Counted from the stretch's first letter, positions 8,020-16,734 are shown. The stretch is 64,000 nt of DNA from Mucilaginibacter kameinonensis (GCF_003675385.1 NZ_RCWZ01000001.1:62001-126000), one strand, 5' to 3'. Numbers and translations: made by a program. The notes: generated by a model not told the origin, from the letters alone.

Positions 8020-9963
8020 TTAACGCCTTTGATATTCGGGCGAGCCAATGATAACCCCAACCACCTGTGCAAGCATGGAATTATTACCCGCTGTGCTTTG
8101 CATTGCCGTAAAATTATTTTTTCGCTTGCCTTTCAAGCCTGTCTGTTGATCCATCATTTCGTTGCTGCTTTCCGGTGCCATAGTTGCAACAGGAGTTTTG
8201 GCACTGGCTTCGTCAACCTTTTCCATGAGTTTTGGATCATTAAGCATTGGGGTAAGCCTTTTGATGGTTTCATCAAGCGGACGCCCCGGCAATATCAATT
8301 TACTATATATGGTAAGTGCCGCCTGGGCGCTTTCGGGTTCATGATGGTTATTGAGCGCGGCCAGATCAACCTTTACCCCGGGAATCCTGCCTGAGGCCAG
8401 CGCCAGGCCAAAGTTCATGCGATTTAGCAATGCGCCGGTGTTAATCCAGTATTGCCCCTTATCAGGAAAGCCTGTAGGAGCTTGATAATAATAGATTTTT
8501 TCGCCCATTTTATTGATCCAGTTAAACAATTGGTAAGGCTGATTAACATCGGCATGCAGTGCACGCACCGAACCAATGGCCAGCTCAAACGGCGATTTTG
8601 TTTTTTCCCGCACAGCCGCAGCGCTCCAAAACTCGGGCGCATCAACCATGGTGATCAATACCTGTTTGATATCACCATCTTTATTGATAAAGGTGCGGGC
8701 CATTTTATCAATAAGGGTTTGCGGAGGATTATCACTCACAAAACGGGTGGCTAATTTTTTTGAGATAAATTTCGCTGTAGCTTGTTGATGTGCCAGCATG
8801 GTAAGCAGTTGTACGCCCTCATCATAGCCACCACCTGCAGCAAACTGATGGCCCAATACTGTTTTTTCGCCATTATCATGCTTGTTGGGGTTAAACAAAA
8901 AATCACCCTCATGTATAAAACCCCGGCTTTGCAATTTGTCGTCACCAATACGGTTCATCAATTTTTGACCGGCGTTTCCATAGGCCTCCATCGGATACAC
9001 CGACCAACCCGTAAGTACTTTTGCCGCCTGGGTAACATCCTGCTGGGTATAGCCGCCATCTACCCCAAGAGTATGCAGTTCCATTACCTCTCGGGCGTAA
9101 TTTTCATTTAGTCCCTGGGTTTTCTTTGCCTTATTTAACTTGGGCATATTGGCGAAACGCGCGGTATCAGTGTTCTGCATTTGCAACGCCAAACGGCGGC
9201 GAGCCTGACCATTGCCGGCCTGCATATTATCGTTATTGCCCGAGCTACTGAAATTATCCAGGTAATACAACATGGCTGGCGACTTGGCGGTGGCCAGCAA
9301 CAGGTCGTTAAATTTCCCTAAAGCATTGGGCCTGATTACATCACGCTCATACGCCGGAATAAACTGCGAGCAATCATTTTTAACAACCGACACGTTGAAA
9401 TGGTTAAACCAGAAACTGGTCATCACTTCCTGTAGTTGGTTATTGCTGTAAGCAGCCCTTAATATTTTTTGATTGATGAATTGGCGCAATAACTCCTGCT
9501 CGGGTTTCAAGCCATTTTGCTGCATATAGTTTTGCAGCTGATCGCGATAGGCTTTTCTATCAGTTTTTACCGAATCTTTGTTAACCACACCATCCTTTAC
9601 CGCCATCCGTAAAACCTGGCCCCCTTTAGGATATTGTGCTACAACTTCGGTATTGCTGAGCTTCAGCGCATCGTATTTATCCAGAAACTGATTTAAAGAA
9701 TCATCAGGCATTTGGGCATCAAGTTGCGCCGCGAACCATTTTTCCGGGCCCACTTTAACTACTTCTTCTACTTCGCCGGGTGTTGCACCGTACGTAAAAC
9801 GACTTAGTAAATGAGCGGCAGCCTGTTCAGAAGTTAAACCGGCTTTTTTATAAGGAAACTTTAAATCGGAGTAGGCAGAATAGCCCGGCAAAAAGGCAGT
9901 AAATACGGTAAACACACACAACAACAAAACAAAGCCACACCAGTACTTAACAGCCTTTTTCAT
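8020..9963 (-). CDS. DUF1800 family protein
   Basis: A 647-residue exported DUF1800 protein with an N-terminal hydrophobic anchor at about 7-27. The family begins with LTSEQAAAHLLSRFTYGATPGEVEEV, followed by the long helical middle. Typical motifs are FWFNHFNVS near 190, YYLDNFSS, the NENYAREVMELHTLGVDGGYTQ stretch (about 288-307) and KVLTGW. It is the first gene of the two-gene unit with DUF1501 and carries the promoter side. There is a glutamine- and methionine-rich low-similarity segment before the C-terminus. Function is unknown; the constant pairing with a Tat-exported DUF1501 protein suggests that they act together outside the cytoplasm (inference). Confidence 0.9.
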   Translation of the reverse strand: MKKAVKYWCGFVLLLCVFTVFTAFLPGYSAYSDLKFPYKKAGLTSEQAAAHLLSRFTYGATPGEVEEVVKVGPEKWFAAQLDAQMPDDSLNQFLDKYDALKLSNTEVVAQYPKGGQVLRMAVKDGVVNKDSVKTDRKAYRDQLQNYMQQNGLKPEQELLRQFINQKILRAAYSNNQLQEVMTSFWFNHFNVSVVKNDCSQFIPAYERDVIRPNALGKFNDLLLATAKSPAMLYYLDNFSSSGNNDNMQAGNGQARRRLALQMQNTDTARFANMPKLNKAKKTQGLNENYAREVMELHTLGVDGGYTQQDVTQAAKVLTGWSVYPMEAYGNAGQKLMNRIGDDKLQSRGFIHEGDFLFNPNKHDNGEKTVLGHQFAAGGGYDEGVQLLTMLAHQQATAKFISKKLATRFVSDNPPQTLIDKMARTFINKDGDIKQVLITMVDAPEFWSAAAVREKTKSPFELAIGSVRALHADVNQPYQLFNWINKMGEKIYYYQAPTGFPDKGQYWINTGALLNRMNFGLALASGRIPGVKVDLAALNNHHEPESAQAALTIYSKLILPGRPLDETIKRLTPMLNDPKLMEKVDEASAKTPVATMAPESSNEMMDQQTGLKGKRKNNFTAMQSTAGNNSMLAQVVGVIIGSPEYQRR

Positions 9964-10129
9964 AGTATCCGGGTTATTAATTAAAAAATTTAATTTACAT
10001 GCTATAGTATGACCACAAAAAGACGGCGTGGTTTAATTTAATTGTAAAACAAACTTAAATATTTAGCTATTTAAACTAAAACCCAGCTATATTGTCAATA
10101 GCATTAATTATCTGAAAAAATAACGAACC

Positions 10130-10501
10130 ATGAAAAAATTACTGATGATACTGGCCCTGGCCGGTGGACTAAGCTTCACTGCAAGCGCGCAAAAAAAAGT
10201 TGAAAAAACGCCGGCTCAAAAAGCAGGCAATAAAACCGAGCATCTGGAAAAACATTTGAAACTTACTGCTGATCAAACTAAAAAAGTAAACGCGGTTTTG
10301 CTGGCGCAGGCCACAAGCATTGATAGCTTGAAAAAGTTAAAGGAAGATAAAAAGACGAGCCACCTGGCCGATCAGAAGATCAAAAAACAGACGGCCGATA
10401 AACTCGACAAAATATTTACCCCTGAGCAGAAAAAAGCTTATGCTGAAATGAAAGCCGAAAAGAAAGCTAAAAAAGATGCGGTAAAAAAAGCGGCTCAATA
10501 A
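10130..10501 (+). CDS. Small secreted Spy/CpxP-like helical protein
   Basis: A 123-residue protein with a signal peptide (MKKLLMILALAGGLSFTASA, cleavage near 20). The mature chain is almost all lysine-rich helix. It has two LTxxQ-like motifs, LTADQTKKV and FTPEQKKAY, separated by about 60 residues, the pattern of Spy/CpxP periplasmic chaperone-like proteins. Bacteroidota genomes carry many such short proteins, usually of unknown role. It is monocistronic and diverges from the DUF1800/DUF1501 unit. The extreme C-terminus is a lysine/alanine tail. A periplasmic stress or metal-buffering role is inference. Confidence 0.7.
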   Translation: MKKLLMILALAGGLSFTASAQKKVEKTPAQKAGNKTEHLEKHLKLTADQTKKVNAVLLAQATSIDSLKKLKEDKKTSHLADQKIKKQTADKLDKIFTPEQKKAYAEMKAEKKAKKDAVKKAAQ

Positions 10502-10554
10502 AACCGTGATTTTCAGGATTTGGGGAATTTCCTTGATGCAATAAACTAATTTAA

Positions 10555-10700
10555 AAACGGGATATTCTCCAAGCCCAGCATCGAGATCGAAGTGCTGGAA
10601 AACAAAACCGGCGATCTGAACGGCACGCTCCCGTCGGCAACCATGATAGTGACCGGAAACAACCTCGGCATTTTCATCAGCGAATGTGCAGGCACGGTCT
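10555..10700 (+). pseudogene. Possible decayed coding remnant
   Basis: Between the Spy-like gene and the glycosyltransferase pair, one frame reads for about 45 codons as a plausible protein piece (SIEIEVLENKTGDLNGT, then ATMIVTGNNLGIFISE) up to a stop at about 10699-10701. The same frame resumes with another protein-like stretch that is broken by further stops. No start codon or recognisable family supports an intact gene. The rest of the 10502-10955 gap shows nothing else clear. Confidence 0.3.
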
Positions 10701-10955
10701 AATAGACGGTAGCAGTTGGAGAACAAAAAGCTTTGTTTGGAACGTGCAAACCGAACGACTGATGGAGCAACAGTACAGCCAATGGATGCAGCTTAATTTA
10801 TTGGAGTGCGGAAATCGGTTAAGACGATAAAGGCGGACTTGCTTTAATCAGCACAAATATCCGGCTAAGCCTGCATTTGCAATGAGTACGCAAGCGAGTA
10901 GGAATTTTTGATTAATTTGCATACCCGAACTGAAACTCTCATACACATTAGATAT

Positions 10956-11873
10956 ATGGACGAGGTTGCTTTAATAATTATCTACAACCATCAATATAAC
11001 AGTAACATTGAAATACTTGAAAAACTCTACAACGGTCGCTTCACAAATATTTATCACATTGTTCCTTTTTATACCGGTGATGAAAGTAACGTGATTCCGG
11101 TGTATGAAAATTCGTATTATTTTCAGGGCTACGTTGCGCAGGCTTTTAAGAGTTTCTATAAATCGACTTATAAACATTACTTTTTTGTAGCCGATGATCT
11201 GCTACTGCATCCGCAAATCAACCAGGATAATTACAGGGAGTACTTTAAGGTAGACGATACCACTTGCTTTATACCGGGCTTCTCCAATCTTCATGATGTT
11301 CAGGGGCCCAGACCGTGGCACAGGGTTGCCGATGCCTTTTACTGGAACATCAAACAGGTTGGTGTTGAGGCAACAAGTTTTTGGCCGGATAATGAAACGT
11401 CTCGCAAGGCTTTTAAAAAGTTCAACTTAGACCTGAAACCGTTAAAATTCAGCCAGATATGGCCAACGCCTCAATCACTGGGCGATTGGTTCAGTATGCC
11501 CAAAAAACATCTTATCCGTTATTTAAAAAATCGCCTGCTTAATCAGCAGCATCAGCTTGCATACCCATTGGTTGCAGCATACTCGGATATTTTTATTGTT
11601 AGCGCCGATGCCATTGCATCCTTTGTTAATTATTGCGGTGTAACCGCTGTTACGCGCCTGTTCGTCGAAGTCGGCCTGCCAACGTCTATGGTGCTCGCAG
11701 CAGATAAAATAATTACCGAAAATGACCTTCCGCTTAAAGGCCGTACTTTATGGACGCCGGCCGATTTTAAGTTTCTGGAACCTTACAATCAAAACCTGAA
11801 CAATTTGCTGCAGAACTTTCCGGAGCAAACCCTCTACATACACCCTATCAAGCTCTCGAAATGGAATCAGTAA
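10956..11873 (+). CDS. Unrecognised protein, probable glycosyltransferase-associated
   Basis: A 305-residue soluble protein starting at the ATG for MDEVALIIIYNHQYN; a TTG 16 codons upstream would extend it but adds nothing conserved. The N-terminal part reads like a Rossmann-type nucleotide-sugar fold: a hydrophobic first strand with YNHQYN, and HYFFVADDLLLHP near 85-97, in which VADD occupies the place of a DxD motif. The middle is rich in aromatic residues (PWHRVADAFYWN, SFWPDNETS). I cannot name the family. It overlaps the next gene, a STELLO-type glycosyltransferase, by 13 bases, so translation is probably coupled and the two likely act in one glycan pathway. Confidence 0.6.
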   Translation: MDEVALIIIYNHQYNSNIEILEKLYNGRFTNIYHIVPFYTGDESNVIPVYENSYYFQGYVAQAFKSFYKSTYKHYFFVADDLLLHPQINQDNYREYFKVDDTTCFIPGFSNLHDVQGPRPWHRVADAFYWNIKQVGVEATSFWPDNETSRKAFKKFNLDLKPLKFSQIWPTPQSLGDWFSMPKKHLIRYLKNRLLNQQHQLAYPLVAAYSDIFIVSADAIASFVNYCGVTAVTRLFVEVGLPTSMVLAADKIITENDLPLKGRTLWTPADFKFLEPYNQNLNNLLQNFPEQTLYIHPIKLSKWNQ

Positions 11874-12862
11874 ACAAAACCAAAGCCATCGTTATCACAT
11901 CCATCTTTCAGCCGACTTTGGCTGTTGAAGCCTTTGCAAAAATGCCTGATCACCATTTGATTGTTGTTGGTGATAAAAAAACGCCGGCCGGCTGGGCCTG
12001 TCAGGGGGCAGAATATCTTTCGGTACGGGATCAGGAGCTACTCGATTTCAAATTGGCAAAGGCACTGCCCTATAATCATTATTGCCGCAAAATGCTCGGT
12101 TATTTAAAAGCCATTAAAAACGGCGCAGGATATATCATCGATACTGACGACGATAATTACCCTAACGAAAACTGGTGTTTCCCGAAAACCGAAGGCAAAC
12201 ATAGTTTGCTCAATGCAAACCAGGGCTTTATAAATATCTACCAATGGTTTACAGATCAGCATGTTTGGCCGCGCGGCTTGCCGCTGGATTTGCTGCTTAA
12301 AGATTTCGAACTTCATCAAAACGTCGAGACCCAGACCTGCAAAGTTGGTATCTGGCAGGGACTGGCTGATGAAGACCCCGATGTGGACGCCATTTACCGG
12401 CTGACCTTAAATAAACTGATCACGTTTAATGACGCAAAACCTGTGGTTCTCGACAAGGGCACTATAGCGCCGTTCAACACGCAAAACACATTGATTGTAA
12501 AAGATCTGTTCCCATTACTTTACCTGCCCACCTACGTTACATTCAGGTTCACAGATATCTTACGCGGACTGATTGCCCAGCCCATCATGTGGCTTTATGG
12601 CTACCAGCTCGGCTTCACAGGCGCAAATGTTGTGCAAAAACGCAATCCGCACAATTTCGTGGACGACCTGGAATCTGAAATGCCGATGTATAAATATTGC
12701 AAAGACATTATTCCAACGGTCGAAGCAGTTATTTCATCGTCCCGTTCGATGTCGCAAAATTTACAGGATGCCTACCAGGCCCTCCATAAAAAAGGCATCG
12801 TAACAGCGCAGGAATTACTCAACCTGGATCATTGGCTGGATGATATAGCCTGTTTACTGTAA
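11861..12862 (+). CDS. STELLO-type glycosyltransferase (DUF288)
   Basis: A 333-residue protein that matches the STELLO/DUF288 family in layout. It opens with AIVITSIFQPTLAVEAFAKM and LIVVGDKKTPAGW, then has the helix with HYCRKMLGYLKAIKNGA and the acidic motif YIIDTDDDNYP at about 88-98, a DxD-like metal/nucleotide site. Residues IAPFNTQNTLIVKDLFPLLYLPTYVTFRFTDILRG (split here as two motifs, APFNTQNTL and FRFTDILRG) are the second conserved block. STELLO proteins in plants modulate cellulose synthase assembly; bacterial members are uncharacterised and often sit in glycan clusters. It overlaps the preceding gene by 13 bases. There is no signal peptide or membrane segment, so it is cytoplasmic. 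Confidence 0.7.
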   Translation: MESVNKTKAIVITSIFQPTLAVEAFAKMPDHHLIVVGDKKTPAGWACQGAEYLSVRDQELLDFKLAKALPYNHYCRKMLGYLKAIKNGAGYIIDTDDDNYPNENWCFPKTEGKHSLLNANQGFINIYQWFTDQHVWPRGLPLDLLLKDFELHQNVETQTCKVGIWQGLADEDPDVDAIYRLTLNKLITFNDAKPVVLDKGTIAPFNTQNTLIVKDLFPLLYLPTYVTFRFTDILRGLIAQPIMWLYGYQLGFTGANVVQKRNPHNFVDDLESEMPMYKYCKDIIPTVEAVISSSRSMSQNLQDAYQALHKKGIVTAQELLNLDHWLDDIACLL

Positions 12863-12880
12863 GAACGATTTGCTTTTTAG

Positions 12881-13013
12881 TCCTCCACCACCTAAGGTGG
12901 GGGTAAATATCCTATTTACTACATAGTAGAAGCAATCGTATTCACTCAAAACTATGTATACGGTTTCTGGCGTAACCTCCACTACTGATCTACCACCAAA
13001 GGCGGTGGTTTAG
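12881..13013. repeat. Paired-hairpin element, IS200/IS605-like ends
   Basis: Two short GC-rich hairpins 100 bases apart: CCACC-TAA-GGTGG at 12888-12900, and ACCACC-AAAGGC-GGTGGT at 12992-13009 flanked by CTA and TAG. The asymmetry and the short loops resemble the left and right ends of IS200/IS605-family elements or REP elements mobilised by REP-type TnpA. No transposase lies between them, so it would be a non-autonomous remnant. The remaining 13014-13203 holds the AT-rich upstream region of the next gene. Confidence 0.4.
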
Positions 13014-13203
13014 ACATTATACTTAAGAAAGCGCTTATCAATAAATTTCTTACTCTTGCGGAACACCCCGGCCGTTTTTTTAAAACATAAAAATGGCCGA
13101 AATTTTTTCCGACCATTCGTGGATATTCTCCCGTTTTTTGTTTTTACACCTTTCGGGCTTTGTATAAAATATCCTATTTTTAAGATAAATCGGTTATTAA
13201 AAG

Positions 13204-13671
13204 ATGGCAAAAAACCTGCTGGCAAAAAACAAACTTACCATACTGTATGGGCTATGCCTTGCTGTGCTATTGCTTTTGCTAAAATGGCTCGAACTAAAGC
13301 TGGTAATAGTTAACAATGCCTATGAAGTATACATGGGTGCCATTGCTGTATTTTTTACCGCGCTCGGTATCTGGTTGGCATTAAAACTTACCAAGCCCAA
13401 AACAGTAATAGTAGAAAAGCAGGTTTACGTAAATAACGGCCCCGAGTTTACTGTTAACCAGGCCGAGGTAGAAAAACTGGGCCTCAGCAAACGCGAACTG
13501 GATGTTTTACAATTGATGGCTGAAGGGCTGAGCAACCAGGAAATTTCAGAGCGCTTGTTTGTATCGTTAAATACCATCAAAACGCATTCGGCAAAGGTGT
13601 TTGAAAAAATGGAGGTAAAACGCCGTACACAAGCCGTTGAAATGGGCAAACGACTCTGCATTATTCCTTAA
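13204..13671 (+). CDS. Membrane-anchored LuxR-type transcription regulator
   Basis: A 155-residue protein with two transmembrane helices (about 11-30 and 41-61) followed by a basic cytoplasmic linker and a LuxR/GerE helix-turn-helix at about 92-150. The HTH is well preserved: LSKRELDVLQLMAEGLSNQE, then ERLFVSLNTIKTH. There is no receiver or sensor domain, so input must come through the membrane part or a partner. Small proteins of this plan (two helices plus HTH) are common in Bacteroidota and are mostly unstudied. It is upstream of a DUF4199 membrane-protein gene by 111 bases in the same direction, but a shared transcript is not certain. Confidence 0.82.
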   Translation: MAKNLLAKNKLTILYGLCLAVLLLLLKWLELKLVIVNNAYEVYMGAIAVFFTALGIWLALKLTKPKTVIVEKQVYVNNGPEFTVNQAEVEKLGLSKRELDVLQLMAEGLSNQEISERLFVSLNTIKTHSAKVFEKMEVKRRTQAVEMGKRLCIIP

Positions 13672-13782
13672 CCGGCATCATACTTTGGCACTAAAAGCGG
13701 CACATTTTTCAAAATCACCCTAAAGTATGAGCCCGGAAAGTTTCTGACAAGCCAAATTTGTTCTATCAAAACATAAAACGAT

Positions 13783-14322
13783 ATGAAAAAGAATGTACTT
13801 GTTTTTGGATCAATCTCCGGTTTGATCATTGCCGCAACCGGAGGAATTTCTGGGGCCCTGTGTTATAACAATCCCAACTTTCAGGGCAATATGTGGGTAG
13901 GCTACGGCTCCATGCTACTGGCTTTCTCACTGATATTTGTAGCTATTAAAAACTACCGCGATAAATACAATGAAGGCGTGATCAGTTTCGGCAAAGCTTT
14001 TATGATTGGTCTTTATATTGTGCTCATCACATCAACGGTTTATGTGATTGTATGGCTTATCGAACTCTATAATTTCTATCCGGATTTCATGACCAAGTAT
14101 GTAGCCCATGTTTTAAGGGAAGCCAAAGCCCACGGCGCAACGGATGCCGAACTTAAACAGCAGGAGGCAAGTATGGCCGGTTATGTTAACATGTATAAAA
14201 ACCCTTTTGGCGTTATTGTACTTACTTATATGGAGATATTGCCCGTTGGCCTGGTGATTGCGCTGATAGCAGCTTTGATCCTGAAACGCAAAAACGCCAA
14301 TCCACAATTAGCTACCAATTAA
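13783..14322 (+). CDS. DUF4199 membrane protein
   Basis: A 179-residue membrane protein of the DUF4199 family. Four transmembrane helices lie at about 6-27, 37-56, 72-95 and 145-167. Between helices 2 and 3 is the conserved FVAIKNYRDKYNEGVISFGKAF pattern (here FVAIKNYRDK and ISFGKAFMIG), the family hallmark. A soluble loop of about 50 residues rich in Glu and Ala joins helices 3 and 4. DUF4199 proteins are abundant in Bacteroidota and have no assigned function. It is followed by a strong hairpin terminator, so transcription ends here. Confidence 0.85.
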   Translation: MKKNVLVFGSISGLIIAATGGISGALCYNNPNFQGNMWVGYGSMLLAFSLIFVAIKNYRDKYNEGVISFGKAFMIGLYIVLITSTVYVIVWLIELYNFYPDFMTKYVAHVLREAKAHGATDAELKQQEASMAGYVNMYKNPFGVIVLTYMEILPVGLVIALIAALILKRKNANPQLATN

Positions 14323-14345
14323 AGTACCTATACAGGTTGGTGTAA

Positions 14346-14382
14346 TTTTATGTCATTGCGAGTGAAGCGCAATGACATAAAA
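14346..14382. terminator. Hairpin terminator, short relative of the GTCATTGCG repeat
   Basis: TTTTATGTCATTGCG pairs perfectly with CGCAATGACATAAAA across a 7-base loop, giving a 15-bp stem. It can terminate DUF4199 transcription. Its core GTCATTGCG/CGCAATGAC is the same as the ends of the three larger repeats at 16883, 20090 and 29248. Confidence 0.7.
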
Positions 14383-14426
14383 ATCGGAAGTAATTAATCT
14401 CAACTATTTATTCCTAAATTGGCTCA

Positions 14427-15326
14427 ATGATATTTGATTTCAGGCTGAAGGTTTTCTATACAGTTGCACAGCGCTTAAGCTTTACCAAGGCTGCTTCCGA
14501 GCTGTTTATTACCCAGCCTGCTGTCACCAAACATATCAAGGAACTTGAACAGCAGCTTAGCGTGCAGCTGTTTAAACGTAACGGCAATAATATCGCCCTC
14601 ACTACCGCCGGCAAGATCCTGGAAAAATATGCCGAAAAGATTTTTCAGACTTATACCGAGCTCGAAACTGAACTGGCACAGCTTAACAATTTAGAAGCCG
14701 GCACCCTGCATATTGGCGCCAGTACCACCGTAGCCCAAACCATTTTGCCAAAGCTGCTGGCTATGTTTAAAAAAACATATCCCAAAGTCACCTTTAACTT
14801 TATCCAGGCCAATACGGATCAGATCTCGCAACTGGTACTTGCCGAAAAAATAGATATCGCTATTGTTGAAGGTGCGGCACATTCGCCGCAATTATCTTAT
14901 ACCGATTTCATCAAGGACGAGATTGTGCTGGTGACCAGCGCTAACAATAAGTTATCCAAAAAGGCCGAAATCTCCCCAAAACAATTACCCGCTATTCCGC
15001 TGGTTTTAAGGGAAGCCGGATCGGGTACGCTGGATGTTATTTTCAATGCCTTGGCGGCCATACAGATCAATCCCAAAGACCTTAATATAGAGATTCAGCT
15101 GGAGAGCAGTATCGCCATAAAACAATACCTTTTATACTCAGAAACAGCTACATTTCTTTCCATTCAATCCGTAGTGAGCGAATTGAAATACAACGAGCTT
15201 AGTATTATTGACGTTAAAGGATTAGAGATTTTCCGCACGTTTCAATTCATTCAGCTGCATGGGAAACACAGCAAACTGATTGAATTATTTAAACGTTTTT
15301 GCCTCGCCAATTATAACTTAAAGTAA
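14427..15326 (+). CDS. LysR-family transcription regulator
   Basis: A 299-residue LysR-type regulator of normal family length. The N-terminal winged HTH spans about 4-62 (RLSFTKAASELFITQPAVTK is the recognition region), followed by a linker helix and a substrate-binding domain of about 90-295 with the strand pattern LHIGASTTVAQTILPKLLA typical of CysB/CbbR-like periplasmic-binding folds. The C-terminal FIQLHGKHSKLIELFKRF matches the end of Bacteroidota members. It lies 77 bases upstream of the ferredoxin reductase gene on the same strand; this could be a regulator of that pair or simply an upstream neighbour. The effector cannot be inferred. Confidence 0.9.
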   Translation: MIFDFRLKVFYTVAQRLSFTKAASELFITQPAVTKHIKELEQQLSVQLFKRNGNNIALTTAGKILEKYAEKIFQTYTELETELAQLNNLEAGTLHIGASTTVAQTILPKLLAMFKKTYPKVTFNFIQANTDQISQLVLAEKIDIAIVEGAAHSPQLSYTDFIKDEIVLVTSANNKLSKKAEISPKQLPAIPLVLREAGSGTLDVIFNALAAIQINPKDLNIEIQLESSIAIKQYLLYSETATFLSIQSVVSELKYNELSIIDVKGLEIFRTFQFIQLHGKHSKLIELFKRFCLANYNLK

Positions 15327-15400
15327 TCGCATATTACTTTATATCATTTGATTACCAGCTGGTTTAGTTCCAGATTTGAGTACCGAACAAAAGGTAATCA
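15321..15400. promoter_or_regulatory. Inverted repeats before the reductase gene
   Basis: AAGTAAT-5-ATTACTT spans the LysR stop codon (15321-15339), and TGATTACC (15349-15356) is mirrored by GGTAATCA (15393-15400) ending three bases before the reductase ATG. Either could be a regulator site for the LysR protein or fold in the leader RNA; this is suggestive only. Confidence 0.25.
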
Positions 15401-15403
15401 CGC

Positions 15404-16414
15404 ATGGAACACATTACTACCGATATCTGCATTATAGGCGCCGGGCCTGTTGGTTTATTTGCCGTTTTTGAAGCCGGGCTGCTCAAAATGCGCTGTCATT
15501 TGATTGACGTACTGCCGCAGGTTGGCGGTCAGCTTTCTGAAATTTATCCGCATAAACCTATATATGATATTCCGGGCTATCCCGATGTTACCGCACAACA
15601 ACTGGTGGATAACCTTATGCTGCAGATAGCTCCGTTTCATCCAACCTTTAGTTTAGGCGAACGGGTAGAAAACCTGCAACGGAATGAAGACGGTTCATAC
15701 AATATTATTACCAATGATGACACCGTTGTTCATTGCCAGGTGGTAGTAATTGCCGGCGGACTTGGCTGTTTTGAGCCCCGCAAACCGGAAATTGACCGCC
15801 TTACAGATTTTGAAGGTAAGGGTGTAGCCTACATGGTGAAAAACCCCGAACATTTCCGTGATAAAAAAGTGGTATTGGCCGGTGGAGGAGATTCAGCGTT
15901 GGATTGGGCCGTTTTTCTGAGCAATGTAGCCGAACGGGTTACGTTGGTTCACCGGGGCGATACCTTCCGAGGAGCGCCTGACAGCGCCGAAAAAGTATTT
16001 GATCTGGCCAGGGAAGGCAAGATTGACCTGATCCTGAAATCAAACGTAGTTGCCTTAACGGGCGATGACCGTCTGCGCGAGATCACCCTGCTTGACCGCG
16101 ACCAACAGGTTAGCCACATTGAGGCCGATCACCTTATTCCACTCTTCGGTCTTAGCCCTAAACTTGGCCCCATCGCCGATTGGGGATTGAACATAGACAG
16201 ATCGGCTATCGCGGTAAATACAGTTGATTACAGCACCAATATCGAGCGCATTTACGCCATTGGAGACATCAACACTTACCCGGGCAAGCTTAAGCTGATA
16301 TTGTGCGGCTTCCACGAGAGTGCATTGATGGCGCAGAGCGCTTTCAAATATGTTTTCCCCGAGCAAAAACTGAGTTTTAAATATACCACCGTTTACGGTG
16401 TAAGCGCTTTTTAG
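15404..16414 (+). CDS. Ferredoxin-NADP(+) reductase, thioredoxin-reductase-like type
   Basis: A 336-residue flavoprotein. The FAD site is CIIGAGPVGLFAVFEAG (GxGxxG at 12-17), followed by IDVLPQVGGQL, a hallmark of YumC-type reductases. The NADPH site is VVLAGGGDSALDWA near 155-168. A late ATG-type motif IYAIGDINTYPGKLKLI (near 285) closes the FAD domain. No CxxC redox pair is present, so it is not a thioredoxin reductase; the family transfers electrons between NADPH and ferredoxin. Its stop is two bases before the ferredoxin gene, so the two are co-translated partners. Bacillithiol-disulfide reductase (YpdA) is a related fold and the main alternative, notable because bshC is close by. Confidence 0.85.
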   Translation: MEHITTDICIIGAGPVGLFAVFEAGLLKMRCHLIDVLPQVGGQLSEIYPHKPIYDIPGYPDVTAQQLVDNLMLQIAPFHPTFSLGERVENLQRNEDGSYNIITNDDTVVHCQVVVIAGGLGCFEPRKPEIDRLTDFEGKGVAYMVKNPEHFRDKKVVLAGGGDSALDWAVFLSNVAERVTLVHRGDTFRGAPDSAEKVFDLAREGKIDLILKSNVVALTGDDRLREITLLDRDQQVSHIEADHLIPLFGLSPKLGPIADWGLNIDRSAIAVNTVDYSTNIERIYAIGDINTYPGKLKLILCGFHESALMAQSAFKYVFPEQKLSFKYTTVYGVSAF

Positions 16415-16416
16415 CC

Positions 16417-16734
16417 ATGATAAATTTAACCATAATTGACCGCGACGGCGGTAGTAGGCCAGTCGAAATTCCTGAGGGTATTAACCTGAGCCTGATGGAA
16501 GTGCTGAAAGCATCTGAATATGATATCCTGGCCACTTGCGGCGGAATGGCGCTTTGTGCCACCTGCCATGTGCAGGTGATAGAAGGCCCTGAAGAATATT
16601 TTACAGCCACCGATACCGAACTGGATGTATTAGATACCCTACCCTATGCCCTTCCTGCAAGTCGCTTGGCTTGTCAGATCAGGATTACGAAAAATATGGA
16701 TGGGATGGTGTTTAAGTTGGTTGGGGAAGAGTAA
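16417..16734 (+). CDS. [2Fe-2S] ferredoxin, adrenodoxin type
   Basis: A 105-residue ferredoxin with the cluster ligands Cys41, Cys47, Cys50 and Cys86. The spacing C-x5-C-x2-C-x35-C (CGGMALCATC and RLACQ) is that of vertebrate-type/adrenodoxin ferredoxins used in Fe-S cluster assembly or cytochrome P450 electron supply. It follows the reductase by two bases, giving a self-contained NADPH-reductase-ferredoxin chain. No P450 or oxygenase is encoded in the neighbourhood, so the acceptor is unknown. Its start at MINLTIIDRDGG is the only suitable one. Confidence 0.92.
   Translation: MINLTIIDRDGGSRPVEIPEGINLSLMEVLKASEYDILATCGGMALCATCHVQVIEGPEEYFTATDTELDVLDTLPYALPASRLACQIRITKNMDGMVFKLVGEE

Noticed and set aside
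10337..10726. 129-codon frame on the minus strand across the Spy-like gene
   Set aside because: Composition is biased by the lysine-rich gene on the other strand; no family match and no start context.
10908..10955. TTG-started extension of the 305-aa protein
   Set aside because: The extension has no conserved features, and the ATG at 10956 starts the Rossmann-like strand directly.
13056..13313. 85-codon frame upstream of the LuxR-type gene
   Set aside because: It overlaps the supported gene in another frame and has no family similarity.
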